Assembly (NCBI RefSeq): GCF_000317695.1
Contig: NC_019771.1
Span: forward strand, 2,856,001 to 2,920,000
DNA length: 64,000 nt
Direction of reading: 5' to 3'
Source of the DNA: Anabaena cylindrica PCC 7122
GTDB lineage: Bacteria; Cyanobacteriota; Cyanobacteriia; Cyanobacteriales; Nostocaceae
In this document: positions 54,504-63,490 of the stretch, one piece after another
Layout of the letters: every line of letters begins with the position of its first letter
Numbering within the stretch: position 1 is the stretch's first letter
Translations under genes and position numbers: made by a program
Notes under the pieces: generated by a model
Seen by the model: only the letters and a program-made list of their open reading frames with translations
Database searches by the model: none
Told to the model about the DNA's origin: nothing

Positions 54504-55454
54504 TCAAACGTTGTCTAACCAATTTTGCAAATCTTCTAAATTATCTAAATCAAATATTGCTTCTCCCAAAGCTTCAATGATTTCTATATTTAAACTTCTA
54601 ATTTTGGTTTCTAACTCTAGATCAATTTGTCCAAGCTTCCTATTAATTAAACGAATAATTAATTTTTTCTCTCTTTCAATTCCTCTTTCAATTCCTCTTT
54701 CAATTCCTCTTTCAATTCCCCTTTCAATTCCTTCTTCCATCCAACTGGTGACAATTTGCATAACTTCCTCCTTCTCTTCTTTGATTAATGTACCTATTTC
54801 TGCTTTAAATTTTTCTTCTTCTATTTTATTCAATCTCAAATATGTGTCAATGAACCCAGATATCAACTGCATTTTGGCTGGATTTAATTTTAAAGTGACT
54901 AATAACCTTAAACATTCTGCTTTGACTTTTGGCCTATCTTCTGGTGCTATCTTCATTTTTGACATCAAAGCCGATGCAACTGGGTTTGAACGAATTAAAA
55001 AATCTCGCCAGTTGAGTTGATTGAGTTGCACTACTCGATAATTAAATTTTAGCACTTCAAAATCAGGAAATTTAATTTGATAATTATTCACAGCTACGGT
55101 TTTGGGTGAGTCGTAGGAAAATATAACTATCGGATATATTGGCAAGTCCAATTTTTCATCTAATCTCGCAAAATAACGAAACATTCTTTGATTAAATTTT
55201 GCTCTTGCACCTGATTCGGCTTCAATGTGAATCACAAAATAAGAAGGTTGACCTAGAAATTTAACTTTGGCTATCAGATCAGTTTCATATTTGTCTCCTG
55301 CGGTGACATCAGTAAATATTTCTTTGTCTAAGAATGTAATTGATCCGTGGTCTATATATTCCAGAACCTTAGGAAAGAACAATTCTATAAATTCTATAAA
55401 AAAGGTTGATATTAGTTCTTTGAACAATCGGTCATGGTCTATATTTTCTCTCAT
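54504..55454 (-). CDS. Rpn/YhgA-like putative nuclease with DUF4351-like tail
   Basis: This is a 316-residue protein. The nuclease-like core (~1-130) carries DHDRLFKELIS, YETDLIAKVKF and FVIHIEAESGARAKFNQRMF, the PD-(D/E)XK pattern of recombination-promoting nucleases. A helical region (~150-225) follows, then five GIER repeats at about 242-262 (GIERGIERGIERGIERGIER) coded by a 12-bp tandem repeat, and a C-terminal ~50-residue DUF4351-like helix pair (LIIRLINRKLGQIDLELETK). It sits between the SNF2 gene (45 bases away) and the SWIM gene. It may have been acquired within an older SNF2-SWIM operon. Confidence 0.8.
   Translation of the reverse strand: MRENIDHDRLFKELISTFFIEFIELFFPKVLEYIDHGSITFLDKEIFTDVTAGDKYETDLIAKVKFLGQPSYFVIHIEAESGARAKFNQRMFRYFARLDEKLDLPIYPIVIFSYDSPKTVAVNNYQIKFPDFEVLKFNYRVVQLNQLNWRDFLIRSNPVASALMSKMKIAPEDRPKVKAECLRLLVTLKLNPAKMQLISGFIDTYLRLNKIEEEKFKAEIGTLIKEEKEEVMQIVTSWMEEGIERGIERGIERGIERGIEREKKLIIRLINRKLGQIDLELETKIRSLNIEIIEALGEAIFDLDNLEDLQNWLDNV
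54671..54730. repeat. Five 12-bp tandem repeats in a coding region
   Basis: CTCTTTCAATTC occurs four times perfectly and once as CCCTTTCAATTC. Read on the minus strand it codes for GIER per unit, so copy-number change keeps the frame and alters linker length in the Rpn-like protein. Confidence 0.92.
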
Positions 55455-55499
55455 ATTTTTATCTAATTCTAGTAATTTTCACTACCCTATTGTTCTTTA

Positions 55500-58400
55500 T
55501 TATTCATCCTCATCAATTACTGCATTACGGTCAAGTAACAATAAATTGCGGAGTTGGTCTGTATCCATCTCTGTTAACCATTCTTCACCCGCACCAACAA
55601 CTTGTTCTGCTAGTTGTTTTTTACTTTCAATCATGTCATTTATTTTTTCTTCTAATGTGCCAGTACACACAAATTTATGTACCTGTACATTCCGAGTTTG
55701 TCCAATTCTAAATACTCTATCTGTGGCTTGGTTTTCTACAGCTGGATTCCACCATCTGTCAAAGTGAAATACATGATTTGCTCTCGTTAAATTCAAGCCC
55801 ACACCACCGGCTTTCAAGGAAAGAATCATAATTGGTGGACCTTGGGGATCGTGTTGGAAACGGTCAATCATTTCCTCCCGCTGCTTTTTACTTGTACTAC
55901 CATATAAAAAAAATATTTCTCGACCTAGCTGTTTTTCTAAGTAGGGTTTTAGTAATTTTCCCCATTCGGCAAATTGAGTAAAAATTAATGCCCGATTTCC
56001 TTCTGCTAAAACCTCTTCTAACATTTCCTCCAAACGTTGTAATTTAACCGAATGATGTTCTGCTAAAGTTGCTAATTTCAAATATTGCGATGGATGATTA
56101 CAAATTTGTTTGAGTTTAACTAACAAAGCTAAAATCATCCCTCGTCGCTGTACTCCTTCAGCAGATTCAATTTCTACTAACGATTCATCTACCAATTTTT
56201 GATATAATTGCGCTTGTTCAGCACTGAGTCCACAAAACACCGTCATTTCTTGTTTTTCTGGTAAGTCTTGAATTATATCTTTATCAGTTTTCAATCGTCG
56301 TAAAATAAACGGTTGTACTAATGAACGTAATTGCATTAAAGATGATGTATCACCATACTTTTCAATTGGCATGGCAAACCGTCGTTGAAAAAATTGTTTA
56401 TTACCTAAATACCCAGGATTGAGAAAATCTAAAATAGACCATAACTCTTGCAATCTATTTTCAACTGGTGTTCCTGTTAAAGCGACACGAAATGTAGTTT
56501 CTAATTGCCGTACTGCTTGGGATTGCTTGGAATCTGAATTTTTAACATTTTGGGCTTCATCTAAAACAATTATCTGCCAAGAAACGCTCTGAAATTGCTT
56601 AATATCTCGTTGAATAAGTGCGTAACTGGTAATCACTAAATCATGTTTTTTAGTTATTTCTGTAAATGCCTTACCTTTGGGGCGTTTATCACCATGATAT
56701 TGCAAAACTTTAAGTGTGGGGGCAAATTTGTTTACTTCTTTTTCCCAATTACCTAAAACAGAGGTGGGACAAACTAACAACGTGGGATTTTCTAGTGCAT
56801 CTTCTTCTTTGAGGTGAAGTAAAAAAGCGATGAATTGGACAGTATTATGACAGATAATATTATTAGCAACAAAATTATGATGTTCACTCACTTCAAAGTC
56901 ATAAACCCAGCCTTCATACTCCACATCTTCTATACTCTTGATTGGACAATAATATACTTCTTGGTCAAGTAATCTTTGTAAGTATTGCTGTGTTAGCTTT
57001 AGTTGTTCTATATCTAGGCTTCTATATGCTTCTAGAGTTTTAGTTGTCCATTTAGAAGGTTTTAATAATTGGTATTGTTGTTGAGTTTCACTGCTAATTA
57101 TCCGGTTTATACTCATTAAAACTTGGGATAAACTCTCTCTAGAAAATTGCTGTGAACCATTAACATAAACAGTATTGTGCATTCCCAAATGACGTAATGG
57201 TAAACCACTTGTTTTCAAAACTTGCGCTACAATTTCAGAGGCAGGAATACTTTCTATATTTGTATTACTAACTTTTTGACAAATTACATCTAATTTATGT
57301 TGTTTTTGAGAATTACCAAAACCAATTTCTTCCCAAAATCTACGCGCAGAATTACCACCAATAACACCATTAAAATAGGTTCGTAGAATACGAGTACCAT
57401 TAGTAGCACATTTTTGTTTAGACGATATCCTTAACCAAATTCCAAACCTTCGCAGCAGAGTAGAAATTTGCTGAATTAATAAAGATGATGCTGTAGATAT
57501 TTCAATACTCCGCGTAATATCAATAACAGCAGACTCAGCATCAAAATAATTTTGTAAAAATATCCTCACCGTCTTTAAATCTGCTTGCATGATAAAATCT
57601 GGAATAGATTTTTTAGCAGATAATTTACCCCAGTTATATCCGTAAGACTCTAAAAATTTTCTATATGCTTGACTATCAATTCTGAGGACATAAACTGCCC
57701 GATGTTGAGAAATTGCTGGGTTGTTAATTTTTAAATTAAATTGTCTACCAATATCTTGAAAAATTTCTTGTAAATATTCTAATAATATTGGATCTTTTTG
57801 TGTGATTGTCACCCTACCCAAATTTTTATTTTCATAACCCTCAGCAATTTGCCAAGCTATAAATATTGCTAAATTATGATTTTGATATTTCTCTTCTTTA
57901 GCATTCCAAATTATTTTACTAGGTACACATACATAATCACCCACATTTAAAAGATTATTCCAACCTTGATTAGTCAATAACTTATGCTGACAAGTAATAG
58001 TGATACTACTACCATCTTCTAATGTAATTTTTTTTAATTTCTCTCGAACTTGTTGCCGATATAATTTATTGATTGAGGCTTGAATAATCTTACCTGTTTT
58101 TTCATGAATGCAATTGACTAGTAATTTTTGATTGGGTTCTGACCAAAAACCATCACCGTCAAAAACTGTGTTGCCAGCAAAAGAATTCCAAATTTTTTCT
58201 GCTGTCAACAATTGACCATTGATATTTACCAATGTATCTGGGACTACGCATTTACCCAGTCCCATATCGTCTGCTAAACAAGCACCTAAACCCCAACGTT
58301 CCAGAAAGGCTAACCAAGCTGCACCTCTTTCTTGATAAGGGCGTAATTGTCCCCGGAAATTTGCAGGTGTGGGTAAAGGTTCTATCTCTTGATTATTGGT

Positions 58401-60116
58401 TAATGCCCCAATCAATTCATGTAATGCACCAGAAGCTTCAAAACTCACAACAGGTAATTTTTCAATTACTTGAGTATCTCCATTACTAATCCGTAAAGCA
58501 TCTTCTAAAGAAAGTGCCATTTGGTCTTTGCGAGAAGCGAAAAAGGTTTGGGCTGTTTTAATATCTTGGGGACGCAATTCCACCCATTCACCATTAATTT
58601 CTACTAAAGGACTTTTTAGGGCTACTAATTTATCAAATTCAGCTTTAGAAATTGTCTGTCCACCAATTGCTAATTGCCACTGAAAATTTAGCAGACTTTG
58701 TAAACCTAAACGTCCTTGTTTTTGTTTTGGTGTTTCGGCATTAATTTTTAAACCTAAACGGTTAGCCCATCCTTCACGGTTGGCTAAACTTGGTGGTAAA
58801 ATTACTCCTAAACCGCTATCTTCTAATCTCCAAGCTACAGATTTGATAAACTCATAAGCTTGCATGGGTGTGAGGTGGCAAAATTGAGGAGATTCGGTTT
58901 CTAAACTAGGGGCTATAACTGGATATAATCGAGAAGCTAAACCTAAACCCCGCAGAAATGTTTCTTGGGGTTGTTCAATTGTGCGATTTTGATCAACTAA
59001 TTTCTCAATTGGGTTAGCCCAGATAGTTGCTGCATTGACTAAAAATTCAGAATCGTCGGCTGCTTGCAGAAAATAAGCCAAGATCCAATCTGTTTCTCCT
59101 GTCTCTGGGGGAAGTAGTTGAAAACAAGTATGAAATAAAGCTTTTCCTGTTAATTGATATTGCAATGGCAGAGTCCAAGCTTTCAGGGCAGATTCTAGCC
59201 TTTCTAGTCCTATTGCATCAGCATTAATGATGTTAGATGTACCGTTTAAAGCTTGTAGCCACTGCTGTACCGCAGATGGTAAAGATATCATGACTCTATT
59301 TTCAACGGGAGATTGAGAACCAACCATATCGCGGATTTGGGCATCTATTATACTGTTGAGAAATCCCAGAATTAATGTTTGTGGTTCTATAGGTATATCA
59401 ACAGCTAAGTGAGAGTTAATATCTCTTGCTTCTTGTTGATATGTGCGACAAGCTAAGGGCATTTTAGCGGCAAATTTTTCTAACCGAGTTGCATCTACAG
59501 CACTATCTAAAAGTACTTGCCATTTAGCAATTAAAGAACCATCTGATTGTTTTTGAATAGTGGGTAAAAACTTACAGCGCGAGATTAAATCTAAACTCCA
59601 ACGAGCTATTTGTACCCAAAAACGTAAATCTCCGCCCAAAAAGGCATATTTGTCATCGCTGGAACTTAAGGGTAGGGAGGTGAGGAATTTAATTGCTGTA
59701 GTAGAATTGAGACAGAAACCATTAATTTGCCAAGGTTGTAAATGTTGTGAAGACAAAAAATCTATGCCCACACCAACAGAATAGATCGGAGAAATTGCTG
59801 TAAGTTTTGATTTATTGGTTGCTAAAAAATCAGTTGGTAAAGAAACTATTTGTGAATAACTTGGTGATTTTGTTTTTGCTATTGCTTGACTCTTAAGTTT
59901 TTGTTTAGTATTGGGAGATGGCTGAATTAAATTAGCAATTGATAAATTAGATAGTTCTAAACATTCATTTAATTCGTCGGATGTCATCGCCAATGGATGT
60001 AAAGGAATTTCGGCAGATACTTCAGTCTGCACCTGTGAAGAACGCCAAATTTCTCCCCAAATAAAGAAATAGCTATTTTGATTATTTATTACCCAATTTC
60101 CGTGTAAAATTGCCAT
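55500..60116 (-). CDS. SNF2-family helicase-like ATPase containing an intein
   Basis: This 1538-residue precursor is about 1069 residues after intein removal. The N-terminal ~590 residues are the bacterial SNF2 accessory region. The ATPase has RGAAWLAFLERWGLGACLAD then Walker A DDMGLGK-T (split by the intein between K and T), motif Ia LLVCPTSVLGNW, Walker B IIVLDEAQNVKN, motif III ALTGTPVENRL, and the C-terminal half with ALIFTQFAEWG, LSLKAGGVGLNL and QATDRVFRIGQ. It moves along or remodels DNA with ATP; loss of splicing would leave the P-loop broken. It is first in a likely operon with the Rpn-like and SWIM genes. Confidence 0.92.
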   Translation of the reverse strand: MAILHGNWVINNQNSYFFIWGEIWRSSQVQTEVSAEIPLHPLAMTSDELNECLELSNLSIANLIQPSPNTKQKLKSQAIAKTKSPSYSQIVSLPTDFLATNKSKLTAISPIYSVGVGIDFLSSQHLQPWQINGFCLNSTTAIKFLTSLPLSSSDDKYAFLGGDLRFWVQIARWSLDLISRCKFLPTIQKQSDGSLIAKWQVLLDSAVDATRLEKFAAKMPLACRTYQQEARDINSHLAVDIPIEPQTLILGFLNSIIDAQIRDMVGSQSPVENRVMISLPSAVQQWLQALNGTSNIINADAIGLERLESALKAWTLPLQYQLTGKALFHTCFQLLPPETGETDWILAYFLQAADDSEFLVNAATIWANPIEKLVDQNRTIEQPQETFLRGLGLASRLYPVIAPSLETESPQFCHLTPMQAYEFIKSVAWRLEDSGLGVILPPSLANREGWANRLGLKINAETPKQKQGRLGLQSLLNFQWQLAIGGQTISKAEFDKLVALKSPLVEINGEWVELRPQDIKTAQTFFASRKDQMALSLEDALRISNGDTQVIEKLPVVSFEASGALHELIGALTNNQEIEPLPTPANFRGQLRPYQERGAAWLAFLERWGLGACLADDMGLGKCVVPDTLVNINGQLLTAEKIWNSFAGNTVFDGDGFWSEPNQKLLVNCIHEKTGKIIQASINKLYRQQVREKLKKITLEDGSSITITCQHKLLTNQGWNNLLNVGDYVCVPSKIIWNAKEEKYQNHNLAIFIAWQIAEGYENKNLGRVTITQKDPILLEYLQEIFQDIGRQFNLKINNPAISQHRAVYVLRIDSQAYRKFLESYGYNWGKLSAKKSIPDFIMQADLKTVRIFLQNYFDAESAVIDITRSIEISTASSLLIQQISTLLRRFGIWLRISSKQKCATNGTRILRTYFNGVIGGNSARRFWEEIGFGNSQKQHKLDVICQKVSNTNIESIPASEIVAQVLKTSGLPLRHLGMHNTVYVNGSQQFSRESLSQVLMSINRIISSETQQQYQLLKPSKWTTKTLEAYRSLDIEQLKLTQQYLQRLLDQEVYYCPIKSIEDVEYEGWVYDFEVSEHHNFVANNIICHNTVQFIAFLLHLKEEDALENPTLLVCPTSVLGNWEKEVNKFAPTLKVLQYHGDKRPKGKAFTEITKKHDLVITSYALIQRDIKQFQSVSWQIIVLDEAQNVKNSDSKQSQAVRQLETTFRVALTGTPVENRLQELWSILDFLNPGYLGNKQFFQRRFAMPIEKYGDTSSLMQLRSLVQPFILRRLKTDKDIIQDLPEKQEMTVFCGLSAEQAQLYQKLVDESLVEIESAEGVQRRGMILALLVKLKQICNHPSQYLKLATLAEHHSVKLQRLEEMLEEVLAEGNRALIFTQFAEWGKLLKPYLEKQLGREIFFLYGSTSKKQREEMIDRFQHDPQGPPIMILSLKAGGVGLNLTRANHVFHFDRWWNPAVENQATDRVFRIGQTRNVQVHKFVCTGTLEEKINDMIESKKQLAEQVVGAGEEWLTEMDTDQLRNLLLLDRNAVIDEDE
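56844..58250 (-). other. Intein in the SNF2 Walker A motif
   Basis: This 469-residue in-frame insertion covers precursor residues 623-1091. It starts with Cys1 (CVVPDTLVNINGQLL), has a block B TITCQHKLLT, a block F WVYDFEVSEHHNFVANN and ends IICHN before Thr+1 (TVQFIAF). These are the nucleophiles and the Asn/His of protein splicing. Between them (~130-350 of the intein) are LAGLIDADG-like motifs (IFIAWQIAEGYEN and FLQNYFDAESAV), consistent with a homing endonuclease. The host insertion point is exactly between Lys and Thr of GLGKT. Confidence 0.92.
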
Positions 60117-60199
60117 TTTTTAATACACTAACTATTCATTGTATAAATTGCTATGTAGCAATGATGGGTTCGTACTAATATTTTATCATTCAGTTTTAA

Positions 60200-60766
60200 C
60201 TAATAGATTGGTGGATCGTCTCTTAATCTCTGTGATGTTTCCTGAAGCCGCGCGAAACTTTCTTGGCGCGATCGCTCGATCATGAGTGTTTGTAAAATTG
60301 GATCGATAATGGGTTTGGCATCTTGATAGCCCCGTTTTTGCAAGAGTTGAATCCGTTGGGGGCTGAAATCTAGTAATTCTCTCAGATTACCACCGATATC
60401 TTCTGTTGGACGAATTTCAATTATTGTTTGGTTAGGGAAATCATGACGATTCCAAACTTCACCATTGCCTAAATGAATGACGATCGCATGGGTACAGCCG
60501 CGATTTGCTAGGGCTTGGAGGGGGACATTATCACCCAGCCAACCATCAACATCATCCTTTCCATCAACCTTACGGGACTTAAAGGCTAAAGGAATAGCAG
60601 CACTGGCGAGTAGTGTTTGATAAATTTCTTCATCGGTTTTGGCTGATTGGACATGGATATATTCGGCGGATTGTCCCAGATTGGAAGCGATCGCATTGCC
60701 TATGGTGGGGACAGCCAATTCAATAATCAATAATGAAATGCAATTAGTTCTGATAGGATTTCGCAT
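60200..60766 (-). pseudogene. C-terminal half of a patatin-like phospholipase
   Basis: This 188-residue frame matches the second half of patatin-like acyl hydrolases: AEYIHVQSA, LLASAAIPLAF (~60) and VDGWLGDNVPLQALA with the catalytic Asp. The first half with the GXSXG nucleophile and the oxyanion loop is missing, replaced by a short stretch (MRNPIRTNCISLLII) running into the neighbouring gene's end. It is probably a truncated gene; a start near residue 1 would give a protein lacking the serine. Confidence 0.65.
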
Positions 60767-60800
60767 ATCTATAGCAATATTATGAAAATAATATATGCTT

Positions 60801-61607
60801 CTAAAATAGAGTCAACTGTTCTGAACCATCTAAGCCAATTTTGCGAGGCATCCTTTTTTGGTCATCTTTCAATCCGCCTAGGTTTTTGATGTTTTCTAGA
60901 ATTGTAGGAATGCAATATTCAGTCATTTCTTCTCGGATCTTTTTAGAATTGAAACGAATAGTTCGCCAACCAACAGTCTCAAGATCGTTATCCCTGAGAT
61001 TATCCTCAGCAATACGGTCTTTGGCTGAATGCCAAGTATCGCCATCTGTCTCTGCATCTATTTTTCCTTTTTCACAGTAAATGGCAAAGTCAAGGAGATA
61101 AGTTTTATCTTTAATTTTTTCTTCCTGTTGACGCTCGGCATCTATAGAATAACGCTTGAATTCAGCCCAAAGCTTATCTTCTAATGGGCTTTCGTCCCAT
61201 AGATCGTTAATTTCGGCTGCATTTATTAGCTTTTCCCAAGTTGTAGGAATGAACAATATACGTCTGAGCCTACGGCTATAAATTGGCTGCGGTAGTTTTT
61301 CCATAGGGTGTATGTTTATTTTGTAATAACGTTTCTGACTTTTAGAGTTTGGTGATTCATCAGGAAAAAGCTCATGTCTGAAAGTCTGACTAATAGACTT
61401 TATAGAAGCATAGTAATTAACGGCAAATGCCTCATCACGAAAAACTTTTGGCTGATAAAAGGCTAACCATTTTGGTTCCCAAACATTACGTTGTTTAAGA
61501 CGTTCTACTTGATCAGCAGGAATCCGATACCAGTTTTGCTCACAGGCAATTTTCATGTCCGATTTTGCTGGCATAATTGCTACAAGTACTTCCCCACGCT
61601 TTGCCAT
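60801..61607 (-). CDS. DUF559/Vsr-like endonuclease-domain protein
   Basis: This is a 268-residue protein. Residues 1-130 are of unknown fold (MAKRGEVLVAIMPAKSDMKI). Residues ~140-255 have the pattern ESPLEDKLWAEFKR, then YLLDFAIYCEKGKIDAETDG and DNDLETVGWRTIRFNSKKI. D...E.DG with a following helix and W.T.RF is the layout of DUF559/Vsr-type PD-(D/E)XK endonucleases. It is intact, with no frameshift, and sits among fragments (patatin, xisH, dynamin). A role in phage defence or DNA repair is possible but unproven. Confidence 0.72.
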   Translation of the reverse strand: MAKRGEVLVAIMPAKSDMKIACEQNWYRIPADQVERLKQRNVWEPKWLAFYQPKVFRDEAFAVNYYASIKSISQTFRHELFPDESPNSKSQKRYYKINIHPMEKLPQPIYSRRLRRILFIPTTWEKLINAAEINDLWDESPLEDKLWAEFKRYSIDAERQQEEKIKDKTYLLDFAIYCEKGKIDAETDGDTWHSAKDRIAEDNLRDNDLETVGWRTIRFNSKKIREEMTEYCIPTILENIKNLGGLKDDQKRMPRKIGLDGSEQLTLF

Positions 61608-61753
61608 TTTTAACCTATTCCTAATAACCTCGAAAGTATTCTAGCTATTTAGTTGTCTATCTAGTTGGTATTATAGGCGATCGCGTAAGCACTGCTGCAA
61701 GCAGTTCGCTATTATTAGTAAGTTGTTGCGTTCTATCTTGGAGAAGATTTACA

Positions 61754-62089
61754 CTACTTTAGAGATCCTGCGATCGCTTGTTGCCAACTGGTGACGATAT
61801 CTTCTTTTTTGATTCCTGCTTCGATGAGTGTATCAACTAATCCTTCTTCAAAGTTGTCTTCTTCAATGATGATTTGAGAATTGCCGTTATCTTCTTCGAT
61901 GAGTCGCGCATGAAATATGACATTATCCATCCAACGATGTTTATCCCGACCTGTGGCAAGAACTACAAAATGTCCAGACTCAGCATCACAAACTGGATAA
62001 AGTTTGATTGCTTGCAGACTAGGTTGATCAATTGTGGCATCTTGTACTGTTTTTTTGAGGATGTCTACATACTTTAGTGAGTTATCCAT
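61754..62089 (-). CDS. xisI: XisI-family protein
   Basis: This 111-residue protein starts at ATG 62089, chosen because CAGGAGGT lies just upstream; an earlier start would include repeat sequence. The sequence MDNSLKYVDILKKTVQDATI, LYPVCDAESGHFVVLATGRD, IIIEEDNFEEGLVDTLIEAG matches XisI, first known as a factor needed for fdxN-element excision in Anabaena but widely present in cyanobacteria without that element. It normally pairs with XisH, which here is broken upstream (62214-62617). Confidence 0.88.
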   Translation of the reverse strand: MDNSLKYVDILKKTVQDATIDQPSLQAIKLYPVCDAESGHFVVLATGRDKHRWMDNVIFHARLIEEDNGNSQIIIEEDNFEEGLVDTLIEAGIKKEDIVTSWQQAIAGSLK

Positions 62090-62155
62090 TTGACAATTAC
62101 CTCCTGATCTGGGGAATAGATTAGAGACTTCCAAATAAAAAAATATCCCAAAATT

Positions 62156-62220
62156 TCTTGTGGTGCAGGCCGAAAAGCCTGCTAATAATACAAGGACGGG
62201 CAGGATGCCCATTCCACAAG
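62156..62220. repeat. Palindromic repeat at the 3' end of xisH
   Basis: TTCTTGTGGTGCAGGCCGAA...CAGGATGCCCATTCCACAAG: the outer CTTGTGG / CCACAAG pair, and the inner AGGC...GCCT adds another stem. It is related to 36298-36324 and 52032-52058. It reaches the end of the xisH remnant. Confidence 0.6.
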
Positions 62221-62617
62221 ATTGGATCATCTTTTTTATGGAGTTCTCTTAATAAATTTATTTTATTGCGCTGGATAGCAATCTGAAAAATTGGTCTTTG
62301 AAATTGTGAAATATACACAGATTGACTTATAGCTAAAAACAATTGACGCTCTGGTTATTGTTCTTCTAATGCCCATTGGTAAAGTTGAAGTTGACCCATT
62401 GTTTTCTCCAGTTCACTGATTACCGAAGAAGCATCAAAATCTTTGATCTCAACGGCTATTTTATGCCCTTCTTTTTCGGCGGTGAAAAGCTTTTCTGCTC
62501 CTAAATCAGCTTTTAAAAGTGTCTCTCCAAGTACCAAGATCAACGGATCGCTGGTAATTATCCATCTTTTTCAAGGGTACGGCGTAAGGGAAAATGTAAA
62601 TCATCTCTTCTAGACAT
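62214..62617 (-). pseudogene. xisH: Frameshifted xisH
   Basis: Reading from ATG 62617 (MSRRDDLHFPLRRTLEKDG) the frame stops, but shifting frame at GATGGATAATT restores the XisH sequence WIITSDPLILVLGETLLKAD. The usual wording at this point needs GGATGGAT; here one GGAT unit is lost, a four-base deletion typical of slippage. The second half (LGAEKLFTAEKEGHKIAVEI) continues to ALEEQ, where TAA replaces an expected GAA, then resumes in frame as PERQLFLAISQSVYISQFQR. A repeat lies at the end. Not functional as read. Confidence 0.85.
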
Positions 62618-62727
62618 ATTTTAGCTTGTATGCATTTTTGATAAAAACTATTTGGGTGTTGAATTATACTTTTAGAAATTCGATAAAATTACGGGAAATT
62701 TTCTCAGAAAAGTTGTCTGACACTGAC

Positions 62728-63135
62728 TTAACAATGTTGTTTAAAATTGCATCCCCAGTCTTTTGGACAAGCGGTATTGGTAAGAAAATTATAAAAGCAG
62801 GAAAAATACAAAAATCCCTGGATTGTAAGTATCATTTCTTGTCCTGCGATCGCATTAATAATAGTAGACTTACCCGCACTGGTTGGTGCAACAATCGTCA
62901 TCGTCAATTCTTTACGCTTCACCCTTTCTAACTTCTCATTGACGTGGCTGATATCTTCTTCAATAGCCTTAATCTCAGCCCCCAACCGATTCCCACCCTG
63001 ATTTTCCGCCAGCAACCGATCATGATCTCTCAATATTGCACAACCTTCTGACATCACATTACTGACGTGGGTAATCACATCAATAGCAGACTGGTGTAGC
63101 GCATCTGAATCAGGCTGTAAAGAGTTGTTAGACAT
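62728..63135 (-). pseudogene. N-terminal fragment of a dynamin-like GTPase
   Basis: About 100 residues (62837-63135) read MSNNSLQPDSDALHQSAIDV, then a helical region and TMTIVAPTSAGKSTIINAIAGQE, the P-loop of bacterial dynamin-family proteins (BDLP-like). After GQE the similarity ends; a further ~36 unrelated residues (MILTIQGFLYFSCFYNF) lead to a stop. The rest of the ~700-residue protein is gone. Probably a deletion remnant; no switch or stalk regions remain. Confidence 0.75.
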
Positions 63136-63141
63136 ACACAA

Positions 63142-63490
63142 GATGTTATGAAGCCACTACCAATAACAATTTTAACATTGCACAGGGTGAAGCTAAACGG
63201 ACTTAGTTAATATTTTAACTACCGTATTGTAGAGTTTATAGAGCGATCGCCTCTCAATTTATTGTCTTGACGAGCCGCCGAAATTTTAAGTAATTAGTCA
63301 GGGGATAGGCGACAGAAAAACAATGTAGGTAAAAGGCAATAAGTAAGAGTGTGATGACAAGCTAGGAAGAACTTATCCAAGAGCAGAGAATTTTGTTTTA
63401 TGTTTGTTTGTTACAGAAGCCGTCTATAGTGCATAAATGTTAGGATTGCCACAGAAAGAGAATAGCGTGCATAGAAGGAAAAAAAACTGA
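63142..63490. other. Non-coding stretch upstream of pnp
   Basis: This contains one HIP1 site (GCGATCGC near 63243) and AT-rich DNA. It must hold the pnp promoter and possibly its 5' untranslated region, where PNPase autoregulation usually acts. I see no tRNA, S15-like ORF or clear hairpin. Confidence 0.5.

Noticed and set aside
54511..55767. Rightward frames of 169 and 166 codons
   Set aside because: Antisense shadows of the Rpn-like and SNF2 genes with Ser/Ile-rich nonsense composition.
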